Below are positions 44,215 through 55,921 of a stretch of DNA of 64,000 nt, piece after piece; the first letter of the stretch is position 1; each line of letters begins with the position of its first letter. Origin of the DNA: Microbispora amethystogenes (GTDB lineage: Bacteria; Actinomycetota; Actinomycetes; Streptosporangiales; Streptosporangiaceae); assembly GCF_016863015.1 (NCBI RefSeq), contig NZ_BOOB01000038.1, positions 101,491 through 165,490 of the forward strand. Reading direction: 5' to 3'. A program made the position numbers and the translations under genes. Below the pieces are notes generated by a model, which saw nothing but the letters and a program-made list of their open reading frames with translations, did no database searches and was not told the origin of the DNA.

Positions 44215-44688
44215 ATGGAGACGGAGGAGAAGCCCGCCCGCTGGGAGGGCCTGCCCAGCTGGCTGCTCGGCCAGACCGCCGGTCACGCGCAGCGCCTGGT
44301 GGGCGAGGGGTTCTCGTCCGTCGGCGCCCGCGGCTACCACTACCGCGTGCTGGCGGCGCTGGAGGAGCTCGGCCCGGCGAGTCAGGCCGCGCTGGGCCGC
44401 CGTAGCGGCATCCACCTCAGCGACATGGTCGCGACGCTCAACGAGCTCGCCGATCGCGACCTGGTCGAGCGCGCCCCGGATCCCTCGGACCGGCGGCGCA
44501 ACATCATCACGCTGACCCCGGAGGGCAGGCGGCAGCTGCGGCGGCTGGAGAAGCGGCTGGCCGAATGCCAGGACGAGCTGCTGGCTCCGCTGTCACCCGA
44601 GGAGCGGCACCGGCTGACCGAGCTGCTGTCGACGCTGCTGGATCACCACAACCGGCGAACCGGCGCCCCCGGCGAGCCGCCGCACTGA
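44215..44688 (+). CDS. MarR-family regulator
   Basis: Winged-helix repressor of 157 aa: dimer helix at the start, recognition region AALGRRSGIHLSDMVATLNELADRDLV (about 60-85) and wing DRRRNIITLTPEGRR. It faces the epoxide hydrolase across the 108-bp gap holding two palindromes. Likely ligand: a substrate of the hydrolase (inference). The start is backed by a leaderless -10; there is no ribosome site. Confidence 0.93.
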   Translation: METEEKPARWEGLPSWLLGQTAGHAQRLVGEGFSSVGARGYHYRVLAALEELGPASQAALGRRSGIHLSDMVATLNELADRDLVERAPDPSDRRRNIITLTPEGRRQLRRLEKRLAECQDELLAPLSPEERHRLTELLSTLLDHHNRRTGAPGEPPH

Positions 44689-44782
44689 CCGGTGCCCGCG
44701 AGAGGGCCCGCGAGAGGGACGGCGAGGAGAGGGCCCCCGAGGAGGGGCACGGGTGCCCGGGGGACGGCGGTGCCCGGACGGG

Positions 44783-45325
44783 TCAGCCGGCCTGCCGCAC
44801 GCGGGCGGCGATGGTCTTCGCGCAGACCAGCGACTCGGTGTGGGTGGTGTCCACTTCCAGGTCGTAGACCACGCCTTCGTGGACGATCGCCGCCTGCGTC
44901 AGGGCCATTCCCGGGACCCGGTCTCCCCGGGCCCTCTCGCGCTCGGCGGCGGTCGCGGCGTCGCACCGGACGCCGACCCACAGGACGTCGAGGCCGTCGA
45001 GGACGCTCCGCCACCGCTGCTGCGTCGCCGCTCCGCCGAGGAAGACGTCGTCGACGATCACCCCCGCTCCGGCATGGGCCATCGTGGCGATCCCCTTCAT
45101 CCACGCCGTCTGCAGCGCCATGAAGTCGGGCCCGACGCTCACCCCGCCGTCGGGGGCGAACTCGACTCCCGAGTCCGACGCCCGCATGGCTCGGGGCATC
45201 GCCTCGATCAGTGAGTCGACCCCGAAGGTGAGCCACGGCCGCGGCAGGACGTCCTGCAGGTGCCGGGCGATCTCGGACTTGCCCGCGCTGGAACCGCCGT
45301 TGAGAACGATCACCTGTGTCGTCAC
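44783..45325 (-). CDS. Chloramphenicol phosphotransferase-like P-loop kinase
   Basis: P-loop kinase of 180 aa, close in length to CPT. Walker [10 protein letters not shown] lies near the start; [11 protein letters not shown] follows with the Asp that acts as base in CPT; a later IVDDVFL strand serves as Walker B. It may phosphorylate a hydroxyl on an antibiotic or an own metabolite; resistance is not proven. GTG 45325 is 7 nt after TATCGT (45338-45333, minus), a leaderless -10. Confidence 0.82.
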   Translation of the reverse strand: MTTQVIVLNGGSSAGKSEIARHLQDVLPRPWLTFGVDSLIEAMPRAMRASDSGVEFAPDGGVSVGPDFMALQTAWMKGIATMAHAGAGVIVDDVFLGGAATQQRWRSVLDGLDVLWVGVRCDAATAAERERARGDRVPGMALTQAAIVHEGVVYDLEVDTTHTESLVCAKTIAARVRQAG

Positions 45326-45332
45326 GCCGTAC

Positions 45333-45338
45333 ACGATA
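45333..45338 (-). promoter_or_regulatory. TATCGT -10 of a leaderless transcript
   Basis: On the minus strand TATCGT is followed by 7 nt and the GTG at 45325 of the CPT-like gene. It decides this start over the upstream codon at 45334, which overlaps the box. Confidence 0.5.
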
Positions 45339-45358
45339 GAGGCACGCGGCGGTGGCGT

Positions 45359-46030
45359 TCAGCCCGCCGGAGGGGTGGGCGCCGTACGCGTCAGCGCTTC
45401 GAGAAGCTGCCCGGGCGTCTCCACGACGGCGATGACCTCCGGGCCGGTGAACTCCGCCGGGTCGCCGAACCCCCATGTCACGGCGACGGTCCGTACGCCG
45501 CACGCGGCGGCTCCGGCGACGTCCTCCACGCGGTCGCCGACCATGACGGCCGCGTCCGGAGGGGCGCCGAGGATGTCGAGCGCGTGGCGGACGACGTCCG
45601 CCTTGTGCCGCCGCGACCCGTCGAGCGTCGCCCCGGCGACGTACGCGAAGAAGCCGTCGAGGCCGAAGTGGGCGATGATCTTCGCCGCGAAGACGGCCGG
45701 TTTCGACGTCGCCACCGCCAGGGTCCAGCCCTCGGCGACGAGGGCCTCCAGTACGGCGGGGACGCCCGCGATGACCTCGTTCTCGTACATCCCGGTCTCG
45801 GCGAAGCGCTCACGGTACGCGTGGATCGCGTCGTCGAGACGCTCCTCCGGCACGCCGAGCATCGAGAGGCCGTCCTGGAGGGGAGGGCCGATCAGGTCGC
45901 GGAGCCGTCCGTGGTCCACCTCCGGGAACCCGACGGCCGACAGGGCGTGCCGCAGCGAGGCGACGATGCCGGTCTCGGGGTCGGTCAGCGTCCCGTCGAG
46001 ATCGAAGAGGCAGAAGCGGGCATCGGTCAC
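45359..46030 (-). CDS. HAD-family phosphatase (phosphoglycolate phosphatase-like)
   Basis: Haloacid-dehalogenase hydrolase, 223 aa. Motif I FDLDGTLTD with the nucleophile Asp, a helical cap (about 20-85), motif II VATSKP, motif III Lys in RRHKADVV, and motif IV VGDRVEDV. The closest type is Gph/PpaX-like; the substrate (phosphoglycolate, pyrophosphate or a nucleotide) cannot be set. It starts with GTG 46030. Confidence 0.9.
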   Translation of the reverse strand: MTDARFCLFDLDGTLTDPETGIVASLRHALSAVGFPEVDHGRLRDLIGPPLQDGLSMLGVPEERLDDAIHAYRERFAETGMYENEVIAGVPAVLEALVAEGWTLAVATSKPAVFAAKIIAHFGLDGFFAYVAGATLDGSRRHKADVVRHALDILGAPPDAAVMVGDRVEDVAGAAACGVRTVAVTWGFGDPAEFTGPEVIAVVETPGQLLEALTRTAPTPPAG

Positions 46031-46224
46031 GTGAGGCCGTCCGTTCGCGGTGGTCGTGGAGGTGGTGGAGCGGGTGAGAGTGTGCAGGTGGGTACTATTC
46101 CAGCCGGTCGTCCGTCCGCTTCGCGCGGGTGCCGGCCGCCGCGCGCGACCTGGTCCCGTGGCGCGCCGATCGCGGAGGTGATCACCGCGACCCGGGGTAC
46201 ACCGGTGAGCGGGAGGTGAGGCCG

Positions 46225-46956
46225 ATGACCACGCCGGAGCGGAGCCGTCCCCACGCGGAGCCCGAGGAGGGCGTGCGGCACGGCCGGCTGTCCGCCCGTC
46301 CCGTGGCCGTGCCGCGGGCGGCGTCGCCTCCCGAGCCCGGGACCCACCGGCTCGACGGCCGCGCCCTGCTGCACGTGCCGCCCGGCCTCGGCGCCGGGCC
46401 GGCCCCGCTCGCCGTGGTGCTGCACGGCGCCGGCGGCACGGCGGAGCAGGCGCTGGAGTGGCTGGCCCCCGAGGCCGCCCGTCTCGGGGTGCCGCTGCTC
46501 GCGCCGCAGGCCGTCTCGGCCACCTGGGACGTGATCGTCGGCGGGTACGGCGCGGACGTGTCGAGGATCGACGCGACCCTGGAGGAGGCGTTCGGCCGCG
46601 TGGCCGTCGAGCTCGGCGGCGTGGCCGTCGCCGGGTTCTCCGACGGCGCCTCCTACGCGCTGTCGCTGGGGCTGGCCAACGGCGACCTGTTCCACGCCGT
46701 GCTGGCGTTCTCTCCCGGCTTCATGGCGCCGATGATCCGGCACGGGCGGCCCCGCGTCTTCGTCTCGCACGGCACCTCCGACCGGGTGCTGCCGATCGAC
46801 CGCTGCAGCAGGCGGCTCGTCCCCGAGCTGCGGGACGGCGGATACGACGTGACGTACGAGGAGTTCCGCGGCGGGCACCGGGTCCCGCCCGAGGTCGCCG
46901 CGGCCGCCGTCCGATGGTGGCGTAACCCTACCCTCGATGAACCCTTATTCATGTAG
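46225..46956 (+). CDS. Alpha/beta hydrolase (phospholipase/carboxylesterase-like)
   Basis: Esterase of 243 aa. LAVVLHGAGGTAEQ forms the oxyanion region, GFSDGAS the nucleophile elbow, HGTSDRVLP the acidic region and RGGHRVPP the His. No signal peptide is seen, so it is probably intracellular. ATG 46225 follows GGGAGGTGAGG. It ends only 24 bp before the LysR gene; the LysR promoter palindrome overlaps its last codons. Confidence 0.88.
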   Translation: MTTPERSRPHAEPEEGVRHGRLSARPVAVPRAASPPEPGTHRLDGRALLHVPPGLGAGPAPLAVVLHGAGGTAEQALEWLAPEAARLGVPLLAPQAVSATWDVIVGGYGADVSRIDATLEEAFGRVAVELGGVAVAGFSDGASYALSLGLANGDLFHAVLAFSPGFMAPMIRHGRPRVFVSHGTSDRVLPIDRCSRRLVPELRDGGYDVTYEEFRGGHRVPPEVAAAAVRWWRNPTLDEPLFM

Positions 46957-46973
46957 GTAATAGGGGTTATTAT
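46940..46973 (+). promoter_or_regulatory. LysR promoter: inverted repeat and TATTAT -10
   Basis: AACCCTTATT (46940-46949) and AATAGGGGTT (46959-46968) form an inverted repeat with one mismatch and a 9-nt spacer; its core ATT-N9-AAT fits a LysR T-N11-A box. TATTAT (46968-46973) is 7 nt before the ATG at 46981, a leaderless geometry. This suggests autoregulation. Confidence 0.5.
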
Positions 46974-46980
46974 CGCGGGT

Positions 46981-47883
46981 ATGGGAGCACTGCTCGATCT
47001 CGTGCAACTGCGAACGTTCGTGGCCATCGCCGACTGCGGTGGCTTCGGCCGGGCCGCGTCCGCGCTGCGGACCAGCCAGCCGACCGTGAGCCAGCACGTC
47101 CGATCGCTGGAACGCGTCGTCGGGCAACCGCTGGTGGAGAAGACCGGCAGGTCCACCCGCTTCACCATGGCGGGCGAGACGCTGCTCGTGGAGGCGCGGC
47201 GGCTGCTCGCCGTCCACGACGAGGCCCTCTGCCGGCTGGGGGCCGAGCGGTCGGCGGAGCTGACCGTCGGCGCCGTCGAGCACGCGGGCTACCAGACGCT
47301 GCCCGACCTCCTCGGCGCCCTGATGGCGGCGCTTCCCACGCGGGACGTCGTCTTCCGGCTGGACCGCAGCACCCCTCTGGCCGAGGCGACCCAGAAGGGG
47401 ACGCTGGACATGGCGCTCATCCTCGGCGTCGTGCCCGACGTCGGCGGCAGGCAGGTCGCCACGCTGCCGCTGCGCTGGCTCGCCGCGCCGGGCTGGTATC
47501 TCCCGCCGCCGGACCGGCCGGTGCCGCTGGTGGCCTTCCAGGAGCCCTGTGCCCTGCGGCGGCAGGCCGTGAGCGTGCTGGAGGGGCTCGGCTGGCCGGT
47601 GCGGATCACCACCGAGGCGGTCAACCTGGAGGGGGTGCTGGCGGCGGCCCGCGCCCGGCTCGGCATCGCCCTGCTGCCCACCGCGTTCGGCGTGCCGAAG
47701 GGCCTGGAGGAGATCGCTCCGCTGCCCGCGCAGGACCCGGTCGGGCTGCGCCTGCTGAGCAGGCGGGGGCTCGATCCGGCGATCGAGTCGAGCGCCTGCG
47801 CGGCTCTACGTGAATTCTTCTCCTCGGTCGCGGAATTCCCCGGCGCGCTCGCCGCGCAGGTTGCGATAGGGAATTCGAATTGA
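46981..47883 (+). CDS. LysR-family transcriptional regulator
   Basis: Regulator of 300 aa: N-terminal winged HTH (about 4-62; FGRAASALRTSQPTVSQHVRSLE) and a periplasmic-binding-like effector domain (about 88-290). The effector is unknown. It sits between an esterase and the peptide-type ABC importer, which are possible targets. No ribosome site precedes ATG 46981; a leaderless start is likely. Confidence 0.93.
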   Translation: MGALLDLVQLRTFVAIADCGGFGRAASALRTSQPTVSQHVRSLERVVGQPLVEKTGRSTRFTMAGETLLVEARRLLAVHDEALCRLGAERSAELTVGAVEHAGYQTLPDLLGALMAALPTRDVVFRLDRSTPLAEATQKGTLDMALILGVVPDVGGRQVATLPLRWLAAPGWYLPPPDRPVPLVAFQEPCALRRQAVSVLEGLGWPVRITTEAVNLEGVLAAARARLGIALLPTAFGVPKGLEEIAPLPAQDPVGLRLLSRRGLDPAIESSACAALREFFSSVAEFPGALAAQVAIGNSN

Positions 47884-48099
47884 TTCCGATCGGTATCGCG
47901 AATGGGTCCGCGACAATGGCGCAATAAGTTGACCGTCGCGTTTTGGCATGGTGTGATTCCGTCGATGTCCTGAATTCTCCTGGTCCGCGGGACGGAAATT
48001 CGCCAATCGATCCGCCGGTTCCGCCGGGTTCCGGCCATTTCGGCGTGCCCGCGTGCCCCGCTCTCTTCTTTTTCCATCGCGACAGAAAAGGCGTCACCG

Positions 48100-49812
48100 A
48101 TGTCAGTGAGCGACGACACCGCCACCCAAGTGGACGACGAACCGGCCGGGCGGCGGGGCAGCCTGCGGTCCAGGCGTCCGGCGCTCGTGGCGGCCGCCCT
48201 GGTCGCGGCCGCGACCGTCGTCCTGGTCCTGGTCGTCACGACGGGAGGCCGGGACGAGCCGTCCGCCGGACGGGCCGGCGCGGCCGGCCCGGTGGCCGGC
48301 GGCACCCTCACCTACGCGCTCGCCGGCACGCAGGTGTCGCTCGACCCGGCGGTGGCGGCCACCGCGGTGACCGGCCTGATCGACCGCAACGTCTTCGACT
48401 CCCTGGTCGTGCAGACCGGTCCCGCCACCTTCGGGCCCTGGCTCGCCACGAAGTGGGCCGTGTCCGGCGACGGACGGACCTACACGTTCACCCTCAGGGA
48501 CGGCGTCACCTTCCACGACGGCACGCCGTTCACCGCCGAGGCGGTGAAGGCGACGCTCGACCACGTGGTGGACCCGGCGACCAAGTCGGCGTACGCCGCC
48601 TCGCTGATCGCACCGTACGAGAAGTCGCGGGTGGTGAACGACCACGTCGTCGAGGTGACGCTGAAGCGGCCGTTCACCCCGTTCCTGCAGGCCCTCTCGG
48701 TGCCGTACCTCGGCATCCAGAGCCCGGCGGCGCTGGCGAAGCCGGTCGCCGACTACCGCCCGGTCGGCACCGGCCCCTTCTCCTACGTCTCCTGGGAGAA
48801 GGACAAGCGGGTCACGCTGCGCAGGAACGCCGCGTACGGCTCGCCGCCCGCCGGCGCGTCCCACCAGGGGGCTGCCTACCTCGACAGCCTCGTGTTCGAG
48901 TTCGTCCCCGAGGACGCCACCCGGTACGGCGCGCTCACCAGCGGGCAGGTCCAGGCGATCGCGGGTGTCCCGCCGGTCGACGCCGGAAAACTGCGGTCGC
49001 TCGGCGGATTCGACTTCACCGCGCAGGAGACGCCGGGCCTGAACTACAACCTCTATCTGAACCAGACCCGCGGGCCGCTGAAGGACGTGCGCGTGCGGCG
49101 CGCCCTGTCGGCCGCGGTGAACGTCGACGAGCTGGTGAAGAACATCTACTTCGGCCAGTTCCCCGTCGCGCGCAACCCGCTGAGCCGCACGACGGCGGCC
49201 TACGACGCGACGGCCGAGAGCGAACTGGCCTCCTACGACCTCGCCGCGGCGGAGCGGCTGCTCGACGAGGCGGGCTGGAAGAAGGGCTCCGACGGCTACC
49301 GCGTCAAGGACGGCAGGACCCTCGCCCTCACCTGGCCCTACTGGGCGGAGGGCAACAAGGAACAGCGCGACGTGCTCGCCGAGGGCATCCAGGCACAGGC
49401 CAAACTCGCCGGCATCAAGATCGAGCGACCGGCCGTGGACACCGGCGCGTTCGTCAGCAAATACCTCATCGGCGGCGAATACGACCTCGTCGACGTCAGC
49501 TTCGCCCGGCCCACGCCCGACGTGCTGCGCTTCGCGTTCGCCTCGGGCAACACGTACGCCAAGGCCGGCGGCAACGTCGCGCTGGTGGACTCGCCGCAGA
49601 TCGACACGTGGGTGGAGGAGGCGGCGGAGACGTCCGATCCGGCCACCGCCGCCAAGGACTACGCCGCCGTCCAGCACGAGGTGCTCCGGCAGGCGTACGT
49701 GCTGCCGCTCTACACGCCGGTGCAGCTCACCGCCTTCTCCGCCAAGGCGCGCGGCGTCGCCTTCGACGCCCAGACCTATCCGGTCTTCCACGGCGTGTGG
49801 CTGGGGGCCTGA
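48100..49812 (+). CDS. Peptide/nickel-type ABC substrate-binding protein, cysteine-free
   Basis: Family 5 solute-binding protein, 570 aa. It has the conserved YTFTLRDGVTFHDGTPFTAEAV segment (located about 125-147) and LKDVRVRRALSAAVNVDEL. The N-terminus is unusual: about 27 cytoplasmic residues, then one hydrophobic helix (about 28-47, LVAAALVAAATVVLVLVV) with no lipobox. The whole protein contains no cysteine, so it cannot be a normal lipoprotein. It probably stays membrane-anchored or is cleaved by signal peptidase I. First gene of the importer operon; ligand unknown. Confidence 0.9.
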   Translation: MSVSDDTATQVDDEPAGRRGSLRSRRPALVAAALVAAATVVLVLVVTTGGRDEPSAGRAGAAGPVAGGTLTYALAGTQVSLDPAVAATAVTGLIDRNVFDSLVVQTGPATFGPWLATKWAVSGDGRTYTFTLRDGVTFHDGTPFTAEAVKATLDHVVDPATKSAYAASLIAPYEKSRVVNDHVVEVTLKRPFTPFLQALSVPYLGIQSPAALAKPVADYRPVGTGPFSYVSWEKDKRVTLRRNAAYGSPPAGASHQGAAYLDSLVFEFVPEDATRYGALTSGQVQAIAGVPPVDAGKLRSLGGFDFTAQETPGLNYNLYLNQTRGPLKDVRVRRALSAAVNVDELVKNIYFGQFPVARNPLSRTTAAYDATAESELASYDLAAAERLLDEAGWKKGSDGYRVKDGRTLALTWPYWAEGNKEQRDVLAEGIQAQAKLAGIKIERPAVDTGAFVSKYLIGGEYDLVDVSFARPTPDVLRFAFASGNTYAKAGGNVALVDSPQIDTWVEEAAETSDPATAAKDYAAVQHEVLRQAYVLPLYTPVQLTAFSAKARGVAFDAQTYPVFHGVWLGA

Positions 49813-49816
49813 TCCC

Positions 49817-50752
49817 GTGCCGCCGCTCGCCCGCCGGTTGACCCGCAGGCTGGCGCTGACCCTGTTCGTGCTGTGGGGCGCCGCCACGTTCGCCTTCGCC
49901 GGGATGCGGCTGGTGCCCGGCGACCCCGCCCGCGTCATCGCGGGCGGGGTCCAGGCCAACGCCACACCTCAGGTGCTCGACGCCATCCGCGACGAGTACG
50001 GCCTGCGCGAGCCGATCGTCGTGCAGTACGCCCGGTTCCTCGGCCGGCTCCTGCGCGCCGATCTCGGCGGCTCCTACCAGCTGGGCCGGCCGGTGAGCCG
50101 GGTGATCGGCGAGCAGATCGGCGCCACCCTGGCGCTCGCGGCGGGGGCGGCCGCCCTCGGCTTCGGCCTCGCGGTGGCGCTCGCCACGCTCACGGCCGGC
50201 CGGCCGCGCCTGCGGGCGCTGTCGCGGGCCGTGGAGTTCTGCTCGATCTCGACGCCGAACTTCTGGATCGGCATCCTGCTGCTGGCCGCCTTCTCCTTCC
50301 ATCTGGGCTGGTTCCCCGTGATCGGCGACGACGGCCCGGCCGCGCTGGTGCTGCCGTGCGCCGCGCTCGCGCTGCCCATCGCCGGAGTGCTGGCCCAGGT
50401 CACCAGGGAAGGGCTGGAACGCGCCCTCGACCAGCCGTTCGCGCTGACCGCGCGGGCGCGCGGCGCGACCGAGCACCGCATCCGCGTGCGCCACGCGCTG
50501 CGTCACGCCGCCCTGCCGGTGCTGACGCTCTCCGGCTGGGTGCTCGGGGAACTGCTCGCCGGGACCGTGGTCGTGGAGACGGTCTTCGCCCGTCAGGGCC
50601 TCGGCCACGTCGTGGTGGCGGCCGTGCGTGGCCGGGACTTCCCGGTCGTGACGGGGGTGGTGGTGCTCTCCGCGCTCGTCTTCTCCCTGATCAACATCGC
50701 CGTCGACCTGCTCTACGGGCTCGCCGACCCGCGGATCGGGGCGGCGGCGTGA
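49817..50752 (+). CDS. ABC importer permease, DppB type
   Basis: First permease of the peptide-type importer, 311 aa, six helices. Typical: GMRLVPGDPAR near the start, DAIRDEYGLREPIVVQYARFL, and the EAA loop TARARGATEHRIRVRHALRHAALPV near 210. GTG 49817 lies 4 nt after the binding-protein stop. Its end overlaps the next permease by 4 nt (GTGA). Confidence 0.94.
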   Translation: MPPLARRLTRRLALTLFVLWGAATFAFAGMRLVPGDPARVIAGGVQANATPQVLDAIRDEYGLREPIVVQYARFLGRLLRADLGGSYQLGRPVSRVIGEQIGATLALAAGAAALGFGLAVALATLTAGRPRLRALSRAVEFCSISTPNFWIGILLLAAFSFHLGWFPVIGDDGPAALVLPCAALALPIAGVLAQVTREGLERALDQPFALTARARGATEHRIRVRHALRHAALPVLTLSGWVLGELLAGTVVVETVFARQGLGHVVVAAVRGRDFPVVTGVVVLSALVFSLINIAVDLLYGLADPRIGAAA

Positions 50753-51635
50753 GCGCGGCCCCGGACGCCGTGACCGGCGGGCCGTACGAGCCGGCGCGGC
50801 TGCCGGCCACCCGGGCGTGCCTGACGCGGGTGGGACTGCCGCGGCCGGGCGTCGCGCTGGCCGTCGCGTTCTTCGCACTCGTCTGCCTCGCCGCGGCCTT
50901 TCCAAGCGCCTTCGCCCACGCGCCCGACCAGGTGAACCCGGCGCTCGCGCTGCGCGGGCCGACGGCGGGGCACCCGCTCGGCACCGACCAGCTCGGCCGC
51001 GACGTGCTCGCCCGGCTGGTCTTCGGCGCGCGGCCGTCGCTCCTCGTCGGCGTGGGCTCCACCCTGCTCGCCGGAGTCGCGGGCGCCGCCTGGGGGCTGC
51101 TCGCCGCGCTGGGCGGCCGCGTCGCCGGCGAGGCGGCCATGCGGCTGGCCGACGTGCTGCTGTCGTTCCCGGCCGTCCTGATGGCGCTGCTCGTCGTGGC
51201 CGTCCTCGGGCCCGGCACCCGCAACGCCGCCCTGGCCATCACCGTCGCCCTCGCGCCGGGGTTCGCCCGGGTCGTACGCGCGCAGGCGCTCGTCGTGCGC
51301 GGCTCGTCGTACGTGCGGGCGGCGGTCGGCCTCGGGCTGGCCCCGGCGCGGATCCTGCTGCGGCACATCGCGCCGAACGTCGTCGCGCCCCTGCTGATCC
51401 TGGCCACGGTCAACGTCGGCACCGCGCTCATCGCCGGGGCGTCGCTGAGCTTCCTCGGGCTGGGCCCGCAGCCCCCGGCACCCGAGTGGGGCGCGATGCT
51501 CGCGCAGTCCCGCGACTACCTCGACGTGAGCTGGACCCTCGCCCTGTTCCCGGGAGCGGCCATCACGCTGACCGTGATGTCCGCCACCGTCGCCGGGCGC
51601 GCCCTGCAGGACCGCTACGAAGGACGGGAGGCCCG

Positions 51636-51639
<4 letters not shown>
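50749..51639 (+). CDS. ABC importer permease, DppC type
   Basis: Second permease, 296 aa. GTDQLGRDVLARLVFGARPSL and the EAA loop SYVRAAVGLGLAPARILLRHIAPNV are diagnostic, followed by SFLGLGPQPPAPEWG. GTG 50749 overlaps the DppB-type stop; its own end overlaps the ATPase ATG (ATGA). Confidence 0.94.
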
Positions 51640-53578
<1,939 letters not shown>

Positions 53579-53582
<4 letters not shown>

Positions 53583-54406
53583 CCTCACCCAACTCCTCAC
53601 CCGGCTCCTCGGCCGCCTCCTCAGCCGCGGCCTCGCCCGGCTCCGGCCCGCGCGCCGTCATCGTGACAGGCGCGGGGTCGGGCATCGGCCGGGCGACCGC
53701 CGAACTGTACGCGGAGCGCGGCGTCGCCGTGCTCGCCGTGGACCACGACGAATACGCGCTCAAGGAGCTCGCCGCGCTCGACAGCGTGCTGACGCTGGCG
53801 GGTGACGTGTCGCGGGAGGAGTCCAACCACGCCGCGGTGGAGTTGGCGGTCCGCGAGTTCGGCCGGCTCGACGCGGTCGTGCTCAACGCCGGCATCGGCG
53901 GCACCCGGCCGTGGGAGTCCCCGGGGGCGGTGGAGGCCGCCGAACGGATATTCGCCGTCAACCTCCGCGGGCCGATCCTGGGCATCAGGGCCGCCGTGCC
54001 CGCGCTGCGCGCCGCCGAGGGCGGGGCGGTCGTGGTGACCGCGTCCGTGGCCGGGCTGCGCGCCGACCCCGGCAACTGGGCGTACAACGCGTCGAAGGGC
54101 GCGCTGATCAACCTCGTCCGCGCCGCGGCCATCGACCACGCGCCCGACGGCATCCGGGTCAACGCCCTCGCTCCCGGGCTGACCTGGACGCGGATCAACG
54201 CGGGTGTCCGCCGGGACCCCGTGCTCACCGCCGAGATCGAGCGCCGCATTCCGCTCCAGCGGTTCGCCGAGCCCCGCGAGCAGGCCGAGGCCGTCTGGTT
54301 CCTGACCTCGCCCGCCGCGTCGTACGTCACCGGGACCGCCCTGGTCGTCGACGGCGGCCTCGACGCGAGCCTCGGCGTCCTCCCGCTGCCGCCCGTACGC
54401 CCGTGA
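53579..54406 (+). CDS. Short-chain dehydrogenase/reductase
   Basis: NAD(P)-dependent oxidoreductase, 275 aa. A Ser/Ala-rich N-terminal tail (about 1-24), cofactor loop VTGAGSGIGRA, an Asp at the end of beta-2 (VDHDEYAL) that favours NAD, NAGIGG, and the catalytic Ser with Tyr-x3-Lys in WAYNASKGAL. It is translationally coupled (ATGA) to the importer ATPase, so it probably acts on the imported compound or its product. Confidence 0.93.
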
Positions 54407-54452
54407 CCCGCACGTACCAACAGGAAGCATCGACAAGAGAAGGAGACCGCCG

Positions 54453-54878
54453 ATGAGCACTACCGAGACCACCGCCACCGAGATCAACCGTACGGTGGCC
54501 AGGCGCTTCTACGAGGAGGTCGTCTCGCAGGGACGGCTCGACGTCCTGGACGAGATCGTCGCCGACGAGGCGACGGACGGCGCGGTGCCCGCCGGGGGCA
54601 ACCTCGGCCGGGCCGGGTTCGTCCAGCACATCACCTGGCTGCGGGCGGCGGTCGAGGGGGTGACCGCGACCGTGACGGACACCGTCGCCGAAGGTGACCG
54701 CGTCGTCGTCTACTGGACCATCGAGGGCGTGCAGCGCGGCGAGGTGTTCGGCGCGCCGCCGAGCGGGCGCCGCTTCAGCGGCCAGAGCATCAGCACGATC
54801 CGGTTCCGCGACGGCAGGATCGTGGAGTACGAGGTGCTGCCCGACCGCCTGGGCATCCTGCAGCAGCTCAGCGCCTGA
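54453..54878 (+). CDS. SnoaL-like ester cyclase/isomerase-fold protein
   Basis: Protein of 141 aa with a cone-shaped NTF2/SnoaL fold: VARRFYEEVVSQGRLDVLDEIVADE at the start, VEGDRVVVYW-type strand (AEGDRVVVYWTIEG) and a C-terminal FRDGRIVEYEVLPDRLGIL. The class includes polyketide cyclases, hydratases and many proteins of unknown role. It sits 46 bp after the SDR with an AGAAGGAG ribosome site, so it is probably in the same operon. Confidence 0.88.
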   Translation: MSTTETTATEINRTVARRFYEEVVSQGRLDVLDEIVADEATDGAVPAGGNLGRAGFVQHITWLRAAVEGVTATVTDTVAEGDRVVVYWTIEGVQRGEVFGAPPSGRRFSGQSISTIRFRDGRIVEYEVLPDRLGILQQLSA

Positions 54879-55085
54879 GGCACTCGGGAAGGACCGTGGG
54901 GATGGGCGCGGGGATGGGCGCAGGGAGGGGCGCCGAGTGGGCGCTGTGAAGGTGGGGCGCCGGACGCGTCCGTCTCCGCCGTCGCTCTCTCCACCGGTCC
55001 TTCCGCCGGCCCTCTCCGCCGTCGCTCTTCGTCGGCCCTCTCCGCCGACTCGGCCGGTCGGCTCGGGCGGCCGGTGAGCCGGCCG

Positions 55086-55859
55086 TCAGGCGCGGCCGGG
55101 GCGGTCGAGGAATCGGCGCAGGCCGTCCCGCACGCCGTCGGTGGGCACGGTGGCGGCGAAGCAGGCCGCCTCGACCGCCAGTCCCTCGTCGATCGGCAGG
55201 TTGATCCCCCGGGTGACCGACCGGAGGCAGGCCGCGACGGCCGTCGGCGCGTGCCGGGTGATCCGGCCGGCCAGGTCCCGCGCGGCGCCGAGCAGGTCGG
55301 CGGCGGGCACGACGGCGTTGACCAGGCCGATCTCGGCGGCCCTGGCGGCGGGGATCGGGTCGCCGGTCAGGATCATCTCCAGGCCGCGCTTGCGGCCCAC
55401 GTGGCGCGGCAGCCGCTGGGAGCCGCCGAACGGCGGGGGGAAACCGAGGGTGATCTCTGGCTTGGCGAACGTCGCGTGATCGGCGGCGAGTGCGAGCGGG
55501 GCGGCCTCGACGATCTCGCAGCCGGCGCCGTAGGCGAGCCCGTTGACCGCGACGATCACCGGTTTGGGGAACTCCTCGATCCGCCGGGTCAGCGCGTGAC
55601 CCCGGCGGACGATCTCACGCAGGGCGCGCTCGGTCCCGCCCGCGACGCTGGCCGCGAGGGAGGGGATGTCCGCCCCCGCGCTGAACGCCCTGCGGCCGGC
55701 GCCGGTCAGCACGACCGCGCGGACCGCGTCGTCGGCGTCAAGGCGGTCGAGCGCGGCGAGCAGCGCGTCGACGGCCGGATAGTCGAGCGCGTTGAGCTTG
55801 GGCTCCCGGTTGATCGTGATCGTCGCCAGGTGGTCGTTCCGCTCCACGTGGATGGTCAT
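55086..55859 (-). CDS. Enoyl-CoA hydratase/isomerase family protein
   Basis: Crotonase-fold enzyme of 257 aa. FSAGADIPSLA (oxyanion hole) and VNGLAYGAGCEIVEAAPLALA are present, and the second active-site Glu region reads PEITLGFPPPFGGSQRLPR. It may hydrate enoyl-CoA in beta-oxidation or a side pathway. ATG 55859 is the family start. Divergent from a MocR-type regulator. Confidence 0.92.
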   Translation of the reverse strand: MTIHVERNDHLATITINREPKLNALDYPAVDALLAALDRLDADDAVRAVVLTGAGRRAFSAGADIPSLAASVAGGTERALREIVRRGHALTRRIEEFPKPVIVAVNGLAYGAGCEIVEAAPLALAADHATFAKPEITLGFPPPFGGSQRLPRHVGRKRGLEMILTGDPIPAARAAEIGLVNAVVPAADLLGAARDLAGRITRHAPTAVAACLRSVTRGINLPIDEGLAVEAACFAATVPTDGVRDGLRRFLDRPGRA

Positions 55860-55921
55860 GGCCGGGGCTCCGTTCGCTCCATACGCGGGGGGAGGTGGTC
55901 GCACCGAGCCTAGGAACCGTA

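Noticed and set aside
44783..45325. Chloramphenicol resistance gene as a firm call
   Set aside because: P-loop and Asp fit the CPT group, but many relatives phosphorylate other substrates; only a family-level call is justified.
54879..55085. Short GC repeats (GGGATGGGCGC and GGCCCTCTCCGCCG copies) as a regulatory array
   Set aside because: Only two or three imperfect copies in a convergent gap; simple-sequence drift in high-GC DNA explains them.
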